This document shows, piece after piece, positions 16,624 to 24,397 of a DNA stretch of 64,000 bases. Numbering within the stretch: the first letter of the stretch is position 1; each line of letters begins with the position of its first letter. The position numbers and the translations under genes were made by a program. The stretch spans positions 1,807,217 through 1,871,216 of the forward strand of contig NZ_KI421513.1 of NCBI RefSeq assembly GCF_000473325.1. Reading direction: 5' to 3'. Source of the stretch: Leisingera caerulea DSM 24564. Its GTDB lineage: Bacteria > Pseudomonadota > Alphaproteobacteria > Rhodobacterales > Rhodobacteraceae. The notes beneath the pieces are model-generated. The model saw nothing but the letters and a program-made list of their open reading frames with translations. It did no database searches and was not told the DNA's origin.

Positions 16624-17172
16624 TCAGTTGGCAGGCCGCATGGTGGCGACCAGTTCCGCAACCTTGAGGCCGAATTTGCGCATTTCGGACTTGTTCATGA
16701 TCACCCCGTCAGCTGTGAGATACAGCCAGTCGGTGGCTTTAAGGGTGTGACCGCCTGCGCTTTCGGGCAGGATGATCTCGTAGCTCAGCTGCACGGTGGA
16801 GCCGGACACGATGCCCTTGGCCTCTCCGGCCAGGTCATCGGCTGTGGCGGTGAAGGTGTTGTCGGGCCCGAGGGTCAGGAACCATTTCCGGCTTTGGGTG
16901 ACGCCGTTGGAATAGGTGAACTCTTCGCTCAGTGTGCCGGTATCGCCGTCCCATTCGCCCACCATTTTGGCGGTGAAGCTGTTGGCCATCTTGCCAGTTG
17001 GGCCGAAAATCACCCCCTCCGACAGGATCTCGCCGGACAGGTGCTGGGTCAGGATGAACTGCGGGCCGGTGTCCGCATAATCCTGCGGCGACTGGAAGCG
17101 GAAGCTTAACAAATAGGTTTTTGCGATCATCACAAGCACGATGATGGCAAGGGCAAGGGTCAGGAGTTTCAT
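16624..17172 (-). CDS. DUF3833 family lipocalin-like protein
   Basis: A 182-residue protein with one N-terminal hydrophobic segment (MKLLTLALAIIVLVMIAKTY) that is either a signal peptide or a membrane anchor, followed by a beta-rich body (GPTGKMANSFTAKMVGEW, then FTYSNG and RKWFLT) matching the DUF3833 pattern. Its ATG overlaps the MFS stop (ATGA). A homologue occurs in the RpoE-dependent lipid gene set of Rhodobacter sphaeroides. Its biochemical role is not known; a lipid-binding function is inferred from the fold and the neighbours. Confidence 0.78.
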   Translation of the reverse strand: MKLLTLALAIIVLVMIAKTYLLSFRFQSPQDYADTGPQFILTQHLSGEILSEGVIFGPTGKMANSFTAKMVGEWDGDTGTLSEEFTYSNGVTQSRKWFLTLGPDNTFTATADDLAGEAKGIVSGSTVQLSYEIILPESAGGHTLKATDWLYLTADGVIMNKSEMRKFGLKVAELVATMRPAN

Positions 17173-18398
17173 GCGGTTGCTCTCTCTGATGGCAGGGTCA
17201 GGGCAAAGGCGAAGGCGGCGGTTTTCAGAACGCAGGGCAGCACGGCATAGGCCAGGGCCAGCGCGCTGAGCGCCCGGGCGCTGTTGTCCGCCCCGGGCTG
17301 GAAGCCCTGCTGCTCCAGCAGCGGCAGCGCCAGGGCGGCGGCAAGGGCCAGCGCCAGCTTGCCGGCAAAGGACCAGATGCCAAAGGCGGCGGAGGCGTTG
17401 AGGCCCGCGCGGGTCAGCGCGATGCTGAACATGGCGGGCAGCAGCACCATGTCGGCGCCCAGGGTGGCGCCCGACACCGCGCAGATCACCGCAAACCCCA
17501 GCAGGCTGCCCGGTCCCAGAAAGGCTGCGCCGGCAAAGCTGGCAATGGCCAGCGGCATGGCGATAAGCAGCGTCTGTTTCGCCCCGATCCGCTGGCTGAG
17601 GCGCGCCCACAGCGGCACGCTGAGGCCGGCGCAGAGGAAAAACAGCACCAGCAGCGGCCCTGCATAGGCGGGAAGGTTCAGCCGGTCCTCGACAAAGAAC
17701 AGGAACAGGGTTGAGGTCAGCGCCACCGGCAGGCTGTTGAGCACAGCCAGCGCCAGCAGGCGTACCGCGCCGGCCTGGGTCAGGGCCATCGCCGATAGCG
17801 GCTGGCCGGTGACAGCCGGGCGCTTCCACATGGGGCGGGTGGCCGCAGCGGTGAACAGGGCAAAGCCGCCGAGGGTCAGGCCAAAGGCGGCATAGCCCTG
17901 GCCCGCGGCTCCGAGCGCCACCAGAACCGCCGGCGCGATGGCGGCAAAGATCACGCCGCTGAGCATGCCCGCCTCGCGGAAGGCGGCCAGCGTCATCAGC
18001 TCGCGCGGGGTGGATTGCTTGGCCAGCGTGGCGCTGCGGCCATAGAGCAGGATCATGCCCAGGCTGTAGGCCGAAAACAGCAGCAGCAGGACCAAGACCA
18101 GCTTAGGCACCACCAGCGGGCCTGCCGTCAGGCCGAACAGCAGCGGAAATCCGACCGCCAGACCGCCCGCCGCCGCCAGCGCGAACCAAAGCTGCGCCCT
18201 GGGCCAGCGGTCGATAGCCCAGCCGATCAGCGGGTCCTGAACCAGATCGAACAGCCGGATCACCAGCAGGATGCCGCCAAGCGCCCCCAGGCCGATCCCC
18301 AAATTCACCGAGGCAAACTGCGGCAGGTGGATATAAAGCGGGATCCCCGCCGAGGCGAGCATCATCGCATAGAGGCTGACGCGCGGATACAACATCAT
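17169..18398 (-). CDS. MFS transporter of the GPH (sugar:cation symporter-like) family
   Basis: A 409-residue membrane protein with about 12 hydrophobic segments. The IRLFDLVQDPLIGWAIDRW motif near residue 47 is the characteristic GPH/MFS_2 signature. It overlaps both neighbours by four bases. Family members move sugars, but within this stress-lipid operon a role in moving a lipid precursor or lysophospholipid is plausible (MFS_2 also contains lysolipid carriers); this is inference. Confidence 0.82.
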   Translation of the reverse strand: MMLYPRVSLYAMMLASAGIPLYIHLPQFASVNLGIGLGALGGILLVIRLFDLVQDPLIGWAIDRWPRAQLWFALAAAGGLAVGFPLLFGLTAGPLVVPKLVLVLLLLFSAYSLGMILLYGRSATLAKQSTPRELMTLAAFREAGMLSGVIFAAIAPAVLVALGAAGQGYAAFGLTLGGFALFTAAATRPMWKRPAVTGQPLSAMALTQAGAVRLLALAVLNSLPVALTSTLFLFFVEDRLNLPAYAGPLLVLFFLCAGLSVPLWARLSQRIGAKQTLLIAMPLAIASFAGAAFLGPGSLLGFAVICAVSGATLGADMVLLPAMFSIALTRAGLNASAAFGIWSFAGKLALALAAALALPLLEQQGFQPGADNSARALSALALAYAVLPCVLKTAAFAFALTLPSERATA

Positions 18399-18889
18399 CA
18401 GCCCAGCAGCGCGCGGGTGAACCGGGCGGAGCGGGTGTTTGTGCCGACAAAGATCGACATGAAGCCGCGCTTGATACCGGGCTGGCTCAGTGTGCAGGCG
18501 GTGCGACCATTGCGCAGGAACTTCACCCGGTCAGGCCCCTGGCTGACGGCCAGATACCGGTCGCCGGGGGAGACGGCCTGGAAACAGGCCTCAAACCGGG
18601 TGCGGGCCGGGGCGGGCTGCCCCAGCCGCCGCATTTCGCGCAGGGTGGCCTCGACCAGATCCTTCTGGCTCAGCCGGCGCTGATAGGTCAGCTCAATGCC
18701 GAAATCCTGCGACCAGTCCAAGGGTGCGGCGCCCCTGGTGAACAACCGGGCCTGATAGACCGGAAAACCAAGGAACCGGAATGTCGCAGCGCCGCGCTGT
18801 TCGGCCCCCGGCAGCAGCGACTGCACCGGGGAGGCAGCGCCTGCCGCCGGAACCGCCAGCAGGCAAAGGGCCAGCAGCAGCCTACGCAT
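18398..18889 (-). CDS. Secreted chalcone-isomerase-like protein
   Basis: A 163-residue exported protein: signal peptide MRRLLLALCLLAVPAAGAAS, then the pattern GAATFRFLGFPVYQARLFT followed by FGIELTYQRRLSQKDLVEATLREMRRLG, which matches the chalcone isomerase-like (Chalcone_3) domain. The fold binds fatty acids in related proteins. The ATG at 18889 is chosen for the clean signal peptide; it overlaps the Cfa gene end by eight bases. It lies in a membrane-lipid modification operon, so fatty-acid binding in the periplasm is a reasonable guess. The catalytic residues of plant chalcone isomerase cannot be assigned. Confidence 0.75.
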   Translation of the reverse strand: MRRLLLALCLLAVPAAGAASPVQSLLPGAEQRGAATFRFLGFPVYQARLFTRGAAPLDWSQDFGIELTYQRRLSQKDLVEATLREMRRLGQPAPARTRFEACFQAVSPGDRYLAVSQGPDRVKFLRNGRTACTLSQPGIKRGFMSIFVGTNTRSARFTRALLG

Positions 18890-20039
18890 GGGCCAGCTCC
18901 ACCTGCACAACATTGGTGTGGCCGATGGCAAAGGAGGCGGCACAGATCTCCAGATAGTACTGCCAGTTGCGGAAGAACGCCTCGCCATAGCCCAGTTCAG
19001 CGATCCGGCGCTTCTGCGCCGCCAGGCGCTGGGCCCAGATCCGGCAGGTGCGGGCATAATCCTGGCCGAAGGCAAAACTGTCCGCGACCTGCAGCCCGGC
19101 GGATTTTGCCTGCTGCGCGATCACTTGGTCTGACAGCAGCATACCGCCGGGAAAGACATACTGGCGGATGTAGTCGGAGGAGGTCCGGTAGGTCGGAAAG
19201 AAGTCATCCCGCACGGTGATCGCCTGCAGCAACACCCGGCCGCCCTCGGCCAGGCTGTTTTTGAGCTTGGCGAAATAGCTGGGCCAATACCGCTCGCCCA
19301 CGGCCTCGATCATCTCGATGGAGACGATGCTGCTGAATTTGCCCTCGATATCGCGGTAGTCGCGCAGCTGGATGTCGGCGCGCCCGTCCAGGCGGCTTTC
19401 GGCATAGCTGTGCTGGTTGCGGGATATGGTAACACCGGTCACATCGCGGCCCTCGGCGCTGGCCTGTTCGGCAAAGCCGCCCCAGCCGCAGCCGATCTCC
19501 AGCACCTGTTCGCCATCCCCCAGCCGCGACAGGATGCGGGCGTTCTTTCGGGTCTGCGCCTGCGCCAGGTCATCGCCCTCTGTCCCGAACAGGCCGGAGG
19601 AATAGGTCATGCCGTCGTCCAGCCACAGCTGGTAGAACTCATTGCCGACATCGTAATGGGCGCGGATGTTCTTGCGCGCGCCGCGTTTGGAATTGGCCCG
19701 CAGCAGGGTGTCGACGATACGGAACTTGGCGCGGTTCAGCGGGCTGGCCTGATCGTAGCTGCCCAGGTGGTCCCGGTTGCGCATCGCCAGCTGCATCAGG
19801 GCATCGACCGACGGGGTGTCCCACAGGCCCTGCACATAGGCCTCGCCCAGTCCGACCTGGCCGTGCGCCGCCATTGCGGAAACCGCGGCCCAGTCGTTGA
19901 TCTGCATTTCGGCCTCGGGGCCGCTGTCGCCGAATTCATAGCGTGCGCCATCCGGTGTGCGCAGCGTCAGCCGGCCCTCACGCAGTCGCGCGCAGGTGTC
20001 CAGGAATTCCGACTGAAGGGCTTTGTCCGTGAATGCCAT
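18882..20039 (-). CDS. Cfa-family SAM-dependent fatty-acyl-phospholipid methyltransferase (cyclopropane synthase or UfaM-like)
   Basis: A 385-residue SAM-dependent enzyme that modifies the double bond of membrane phospholipid acyl chains. It has an N-terminal lipid-interacting region (to about residue 115), the Cfa signature NIRAHYDVGNEFYQLWLDD, SAM motif VLEIGCGWGGFAE, and the C-terminal blocks QYVFPGGMLLS and FFRNWQYYLEICAASF. In R. sphaeroides a RpoE-controlled homologue starts furan fatty acid synthesis by methylating vaccenate chains. The FAD partner encoded upstream (62-base overlap) and the RpoE-type promoter favour that role over ordinary cyclopropanation, but sequence alone cannot separate them. 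Confidence 0.88.
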   Translation of the reverse strand: MAFTDKALQSEFLDTCARLREGRLTLRTPDGARYEFGDSGPEAEMQINDWAAVSAMAAHGQVGLGEAYVQGLWDTPSVDALMQLAMRNRDHLGSYDQASPLNRAKFRIVDTLLRANSKRGARKNIRAHYDVGNEFYQLWLDDGMTYSSGLFGTEGDDLAQAQTRKNARILSRLGDGEQVLEIGCGWGGFAEQASAEGRDVTGVTISRNQHSYAESRLDGRADIQLRDYRDIEGKFSSIVSIEMIEAVGERYWPSYFAKLKNSLAEGGRVLLQAITVRDDFFPTYRTSSDYIRQYVFPGGMLLSDQVIAQQAKSAGLQVADSFAFGQDYARTCRIWAQRLAAQKRRIAELGYGEAFFRNWQYYLEICAASFAIGHTNVVQVELAHA

Positions 20040-21327
20040 GATCTGTTCCTTTGACCGGGGAGGGGGTGAGAGAATTCATCATGCGGACAATCCGCATGGC
20101 GCTGGCGATACCGTCTTCGTGAAAGCCGTGGCGGTTGTAGGCACCGGCAAACCAGGTCCGGTTCTGCCCTTGCATCGCCCGGATCTGCTGCTGCGCACGC
20201 AGCGCCGCCTTGTCGAAGACCGGGTGCGAGAATTCCACCGTGTCGTAAATCTTGTCTGCTGCAATGGGTCGGGTTGGGTTCAGGGTTACAAACAGCGGAT
20301 CGCATTCGGGGATGCTTTGCAGGCGGTTCATCCAGTAGGTGACGCCGACGCCGCCGTCCTGGCTGCGGTAGGCCCAGCTGGACCAGCAGCTGCGCCGCTT
20401 GGGCATCTGGCCTTCGTCGCAATGCAGAACCGCCGTGTTCGGCTGATAGCGGATTGACCCCAGCGCTGCCGCCTCTTCCGGTGTGGCATCAGCCCCCAGA
20501 ATGGCCAGCGCCTGATCGGAATGGCAGGCAAGGATGATCTCGTCGAACAGGTGCGGGTCTGCGCCCTCTGCCTGCACCGAAACACCGCCCGCCTGCCGGG
20601 TGACGTTCCGGATCGGGCTGCCGGTGCGGATCTCGCAGCCCCGCGCAACCAGCGCCGTCTCAAGCCGGCGGACATATTCGATGCTGCCGCCCTTGACGGT
20701 CCACCACTGGTGCTTGCCGGTGCCCGCCAGCAGCGCGTGGTTGCGGAAGAAGCGAACCAGCGATTTCGCCGGAAAGGCGTCGACATCGGTGACCGGGGTC
20801 GACCAGATCGCACCGCACATCGGCATCAGGTAATGGTTGCGGAACCAGCTGCCCAGGCCCAGCTCCTCCACCAGCTCGCCGATGGTTTTGTCGTCATCGG
20901 TGGCGGCGGCCTCGGCCCGTTTGCCGAAGCGCACAATGTCCGCGACCATCTTGTGAAACTGCGGCCGCACCAGGTTGCGCTTTTGCGCGGCCAGCATCCG
21001 CAGGCTGTTCAGCCCGTATTCCAGGCGGCCGTCGTCGATGCTGGCGCAAAAGCTCATCTCGCTTCTGATCACCGGCACATCCAGCTCGCGGAACAGCCGG
21101 GTAAGGTAAGGGTAGGTGGCATAGTTGAACACGATAAAACCGGTATCGACCGGCTGATCGCCGTTCTTTCCCGCCAGAACGGTGCGCGCGTGGCCGCCCA
21201 GCCGGGGGGCGGCCTCAAACAAGGTAACGTCATGTCTTTCAGACAGGTAATATGCCGCGGCCAGCCCGGAAATACCGCCTCCTACGATGGCAATCTTGCG
21301 CCGTGGCCCCTGAGTTTGATCCAGCAT
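19978..21327 (-). CDS. FAD-dependent amine-oxidase-type oxidoreductase, probable fatty-acyl desaturase (UfaD-like)
   Basis: A 449-residue flavoprotein. The Rossmann motif VGGGISGLAAAYYLSERHDVTLFEA is followed by the second dinucleotide motif RLGGHARTV, as in phytoene desaturase and amine oxidases. Family members always lie beside Cfa-type methyltransferases and DUF1365 genes. The R. sphaeroides homologue is linked to furan fatty acid synthesis, desaturating the methylated acyl chain. It is the first gene of the leftward operon, about 25 bases after a predicted RpoE promoter, and its 3' end overlaps the methyltransferase start by 62 bases. Confidence 0.83.
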   Translation of the reverse strand: MLDQTQGPRRKIAIVGGGISGLAAAYYLSERHDVTLFEAAPRLGGHARTVLAGKNGDQPVDTGFIVFNYATYPYLTRLFRELDVPVIRSEMSFCASIDDGRLEYGLNSLRMLAAQKRNLVRPQFHKMVADIVRFGKRAEAAATDDDKTIGELVEELGLGSWFRNHYLMPMCGAIWSTPVTDVDAFPAKSLVRFFRNHALLAGTGKHQWWTVKGGSIEYVRRLETALVARGCEIRTGSPIRNVTRQAGGVSVQAEGADPHLFDEIILACHSDQALAILGADATPEEAAALGSIRYQPNTAVLHCDEGQMPKRRSCWSSWAYRSQDGGVGVTYWMNRLQSIPECDPLFVTLNPTRPIAADKIYDTVEFSHPVFDKAALRAQQQIRAMQGQNRTWFAGAYNRHGFHEDGIASAMRIVRMMNSLTPSPVKGTDHGIHGQSPSVGIPGHLRATA

Positions 21328-21358
21328 GCGTCGGTTTTCCCTTGCTGTTGTTTAGACC

Positions 21359-21387
21359 GGATACGCCGCAGGCAAGAAAGCGGATCA
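21359..21387 (-). promoter_or_regulatory. Predicted RpoE (ECF11) promoter of the leftward lipid operon
   Basis: On the minus strand TGATCC (21387-21382), 17 bases, then GTATCC (21364-21359). TGATCC is the established -35 type of RpoE-ChrR promoters. The element is mirrored by an almost identical one on the plus strand 30 bases away. Confidence 0.75.
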
Positions 21388-21417
21388 CCGCATTCGCGAT
21401 AAAACTGTGTTTGCGGG

Positions 21418-21446
21418 TGATCCGGGGCGGCGGCGCCTGCGTATCC
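21418..21446 (+). promoter_or_regulatory. Predicted RpoE (ECF11) promoter of the DUF1365-SDR operon
   Basis: TGATCC (21418-21423), 17 bases, then GTATCC (21441-21446). The expected transcription start falls at about the ATG of the DUF1365 gene (21452), so the message may be leaderless. Confidence 0.75.
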
Positions 21447-21451
21447 GGTGC

Positions 21452-22222
21452 ATGATTGAGCATGTTTCAGCACAGACTTTTCATGCCCGCCGCGGGCGGC
21501 TGAAGAACGCCTTCCGCTATGGCGTGGACTACATCTTGACCGATATGACCCTCGGCGCGCCGCCGCTGCTGTCGCGCAACCGCTTCAACCTGTTTTCGGT
21601 CCACGACCGCCGCCACGGCGGCCCGCGCGGCTGCGGCCGTGGCACCCTGTGGTTCCGGGAGGAGCTGGAGCGGCGCGGTTTCCCTTTGGAGGGCGCTCAG
21701 CTGCTGCTGCTGACCCAGCCGAGCTTCCTGTGGTTTCATTTCAACCCGGTGAGCTTCTGGATTGCGGTCAGGGACGGCAGCCCGCGGGCCTTTATCGCGG
21801 AGGTCAACAACACCTTCGGCCACCGCCACTGCTATTTCGCGGCGCACCCGGACTTCGGCCCGATCCGGCACAGCGATGTGATCGAGGCGGAAAAGCTGAT
21901 GCATGTCTCGCCGTTTCAGCAGGTGGCCGGGCGCTACCGGTTCAATTTCGGGATGACGGACCAGGCGTTCAACATCCGGATTTCCTACACCAATGGGACT
22001 GAGGGCGTGCTGGCCACGCTGGAGGGCGTGCGCCGCCCGGTGACATCCGGCGGGTTGCTGCGGGCTGCGCTGCGCAGGCCGTTCGGGGCGGCCCGTGTCG
22101 TTGCGCTGATCTATTGGCAGGCGCTCAAGCTCTGGATCAAGCGCGCGCCGTTTTTGCGTAAGCCGCCACCGCCGGAGCCGCTGATTTCCGACAGTTCGAC
22201 GTTTTCAGGAGGCGGAGCATGA
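21452..22222 (+). CDS. DUF1365 family protein of the lipid-modification cluster
   Basis: A 256-residue cytoplasmic protein with the DUF1365 pattern: N-terminal VSAQTFHARRGRLKNAFRYGVDY, FNPVSFWI and EVNNTFGHRHCYF, then HVSPF and a C-terminal conserved basic stretch. DUF1365 genes nearly always accompany the Cfa methyltransferase and FAD oxidoreductase found divergently here, so it is probably an accessory enzyme of the same acyl-chain modification. The ATG at 21452 has no ribosome-binding site and coincides with the predicted transcript start. It overlaps the SDR gene by ATGA. Its reaction is unknown. Confidence 0.85.
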   Translation: MIEHVSAQTFHARRGRLKNAFRYGVDYILTDMTLGAPPLLSRNRFNLFSVHDRRHGGPRGCGRGTLWFREELERRGFPLEGAQLLLLTQPSFLWFHFNPVSFWIAVRDGSPRAFIAEVNNTFGHRHCYFAAHPDFGPIRHSDVIEAEKLMHVSPFQQVAGRYRFNFGMTDQAFNIRISYTNGTEGVLATLEGVRRPVTSGGLLRAALRRPFGAARVVALIYWQALKLWIKRAPFLRKPPPPEPLISDSSTFSGGGA

Positions 22223-22944
22223 CAGATTTTGCAGGCAAGACCATCTGGATGGTCGGGGCCAGCCACGGGCTGGGGCGCGAGGTGGCGCGGAAGCTGGACC
22301 GGGCGGGCGCCCGGCTGGTTTTGTCGGCACGCTCCGAAGACGCGCTGGAGGAGCTGGCAAGCGAGCTGAAACAGGCGCAGGCGGTGCCGCTGGATGTGAC
22401 CGATGCGGAATCTGTCGCAGAGGCTTTCCGTCGGGCCGGGCCAGTTGACGCGCTCCTTTATAACGCCGGCGCCTATGAGCCGATGCGGACCCAGGACTGG
22501 GATGCGGAGGCCGTGCTGGCGATGAGCGACGTGAACTTCACCGGAGCGCTGCGGGTTCTGGGGCATGTTGTCCCCGGGTTTGTCGAGGCGGGCCGGGGCG
22601 ATATCACGCTGGTCGGATCTTTGGCCGGCTACCGGGGGCTGCCCGCCTCCATTGGCTATGGCGCCAGCAAGGCCGCGCTGATCAGCCTGGCGGAAACCAT
22701 GCGGCATGATCTGAAGGACAGCGGTGTTACTGTCCGCGTGGTCAACCCGGGCTTTATCAAAACCCGGCTGACCGACAAGAACAGCTTTAAGATGCCGCAG
22801 CTGATGGAGCCTGAGGAGGCCGCCGGGCATGTGGTTTCTGCCATGCAGTCGCGCCGGTTCCGGACGGATTTCCCCCGTCCTTTCTCCTATGCGATCAAGG
22901 CGTTTGACATGCTGCCCGACTGGCTGGCCTATCGCGGGAAATAA
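22219..22944 (+). CDS. Short-chain dehydrogenase/reductase
   Basis: A classical SDR of 241 residues. It has the cofactor motif GASHGLGREVA at residues 11-21, NAG near residue 81, the catalytic Ser (VGSLAGY), and the active-site YGASK with Tyr and Lys. It is translationally coupled to the DUF1365 gene and shares its predicted RpoE promoter. A homologous SDR is part of the RpoE regulon of R. sphaeroides. The substrate is unknown. Confidence 0.85.
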   Translation: MTDFAGKTIWMVGASHGLGREVARKLDRAGARLVLSARSEDALEELASELKQAQAVPLDVTDAESVAEAFRRAGPVDALLYNAGAYEPMRTQDWDAEAVLAMSDVNFTGALRVLGHVVPGFVEAGRGDITLVGSLAGYRGLPASIGYGASKAALISLAETMRHDLKDSGVTVRVVNPGFIKTRLTDKNSFKMPQLMEPEEAAGHVVSAMQSRRFRTDFPRPFSYAIKAFDMLPDWLAYRGK

Positions 22945-22947
22945 ACG

Positions 22948-22975
22948 AAGCTGCCGCAAGGCGGCCCCGCTTTTT
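22948..22975. terminator. Hairpin terminator between the SDR gene and chrR
   Basis: AAGC plus GCCGC pair with GCGGC plus GCTT around AAG, with a small internal bulge, then TTTTT on the plus strand. It lies between converging genes. Confidence 0.55.
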
Positions 22976-22986
22976 ATCGGCCCGCG

Positions 22987-23622
22987 TCAAATCCGGAACA
23001 GCGGCTGCAGCAGGCGCGGCATCAGCGCCTTGAACCGCAGCGGCGCGTCGGTGGCGGCCAGGCAGATGCAGGGATCGCCCGCATCTGCGACCGGCGTGTG
23101 CTCCAGATCTTCATCGCCGATTTCGACATCACCGACACTAAACCGCCCGGTCTCGTCGCTGAAACTGCCCTGCAGCACCAGGGTCAGCTCCAGCCCGTTG
23201 TGGCTGTGATCGGGCACAGCTTGACCGGCCGGGATGAACAGCAGCCGGGCAGAGCCGTGCTTGTCCTCGAACAGGATGTCCTGTTTCACCCCCATGCCCA
23301 GCGTCTTCCAGCGCGGCGGCCGCCCTTTCAGCGACTGCATCACTGCGCCCGGGTAAATGCCCTTGGCGTCATAAACCGGGTCCGGCACGGCAGGCGCATC
23401 CAATTCCGCCAGAACCTTGGACTTCAGCGCGGGCTCCAGCGCCACGCACTCCGCTTCCTCAAGAAGCGCACCGCCCGCGGCCTGATGCGCGCCAAGCGCG
23501 GCCTGGCAATCGCGGCAATAGGACAGGTGGCTGGCCACAACCATCGAAAAGGCATGCGGCAGGCTGCCCGAGGCATAGGCCGCGATCATCGGGTCGGGGA
23601 TGTGATGTGTGATTGCAGGCAT
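22987..23622 (-). CDS. chrR: Zinc anti-sigma factor ChrR
   Basis: ChrR binds RpoE and releases it in response to singlet oxygen. The 211-residue protein has the N-terminal zinc-binding anti-sigma domain with His6, His32, Cys36 and Cys39 (SHLSYCRDC), and a C-terminal cupin-like domain with His139, His141, Glu145 and His175 (PDHSHNGLE, LEHTPV) matching the second zinc site of R. sphaeroides ChrR within one or two positions. The gene directly abuts rpoE with AAGGA before the ATG, so both are one operon. Confidence 0.93.
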   Translation of the reverse strand: MPAITHHIPDPMIAAYASGSLPHAFSMVVASHLSYCRDCQAALGAHQAAGGALLEEAECVALEPALKSKVLAELDAPAVPDPVYDAKGIYPGAVMQSLKGRPPRWKTLGMGVKQDILFEDKHGSARLLFIPAGQAVPDHSHNGLELTLVLQGSFSDETGRFSVGDVEIGDEDLEHTPVADAGDPCICLAATDAPLRFKALMPRLLQPLFRI

Positions 23623-24210
23623 TCAACGCAATCCTTTTAGTTCCTTGCGCAGCCGCCCCAGGCCAAGGCGGATGCGCGACTTTACTGTTCCCAGAGGCAA
23701 GCCGGTCTGGGTGCTGATCTCCTGATGGGTCAAATCCCCGATATAGGCCTTTTCGATCATCTCCTTCTGATCGGGGTGCAGCTGCTGGATCGCCTGCTTC
23801 AGGTGCAAGGACTCCTGCTCCAGGGCCAGGATCTGGCTGGCGTCGGGCTCGGTTCCGGGATCCTCGCCCAGCTCATCCGGGACGGGCCGGTTTTCCTTGC
23901 GCACGATATCTATGTGGCGGTTGCGGGCGATCTGATAGATCCAGGCTGACGCCTGCGCCTTGTGCGGATCAAACATCGCCGCCTTGCGCCAGATCGTCAG
24001 CATGACGTCCTGAACGATCTCCTCGGCCAGTGCAGGCCGCGCGCCGCAACGGATGATGAACCCCTTCAGGCGCGGGGCCAGGTGATCAAACATGTCGCCG
24101 AATGCCGCGCGGTCCCGGTGGTCGCGCACAGCCAGAAGCCAGACAGTCAGCTGCGAATAGGTTTTGTCTTTTGACACTACTGCTTTGCCCTCAGGGGATG
24201 CCCGAAGCAT
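23623..24210 (-). CDS. rpoE: ECF sigma factor RpoE (ECF11, singlet-oxygen response)
   Basis: A group IV sigma factor of about 195 residues. Region 2 (FGDMFDHLAPRLKGFIIR...EEIVQDVMLTIWRKA...AWIYQIARNRHIDIVRK) and region 4 (LHPDQKEMIEKAYIGDLTHQEISTQTGLPLGTVKSRIRLGLGRLR) are complete. The ATG at 24210 is chosen because GGGAA precedes it and because the upstream ATG at 24252 would coincide with the predicted transcript start. A TGATCC/GTAACC element upstream implies autoregulation. It should drive the two divergent lipid operons and the SDR gene at 24398 as well as its own operon. Confidence 0.92.
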   Translation of the reverse strand: MLRASPEGKAVVSKDKTYSQLTVWLLAVRDHRDRAAFGDMFDHLAPRLKGFIIRCGARPALAEEIVQDVMLTIWRKAAMFDPHKAQASAWIYQIARNRHIDIVRKENRPVPDELGEDPGTEPDASQILALEQESLHLKQAIQQLHPDQKEMIEKAYIGDLTHQEISTQTGLPLGTVKSRIRLGLGRLRKELKGLR

Positions 24211-24257
24211 AGCGGTATTCCCGGGCGACCTATCCAAGTTTAGTGTCAGCATAATCA

Positions 24258-24286
24258 GGTTACGCAGCGGTGGGAAAGTTGGATCA
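24258..24286 (-). promoter_or_regulatory. Predicted autoregulated RpoE promoter of rpoE-chrR
   Basis: On the minus strand TGATCC (24286-24281), 17 bases, GTAACC (24263-24258). It has the same spacing and near-identical hexamers as the two lipid-operon promoters. Confidence 0.75.
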
Positions 24287-24336
24287 TAGGCTGCCGCAAT
24301 TTTTTGCGCGGGGCAGATGCGGCAGCGCAGGCAAGC

Positions 24337-24365
24337 TGATCCGTTCGACGTGCGGGCGCGTAACA
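24337..24365 (+). promoter_or_regulatory. Predicted RpoE promoter of the second SDR gene
   Basis: TGATCC (24337-24342), 17 bases, GTAACA (24360-24365), 32 bases before the SDR ATG. It is divergent from the rpoE promoter. Confidence 0.7.
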
Positions 24366-24397
24366 GCTGCAAACAGCGTTCAGGAAAGTGACTGCTT

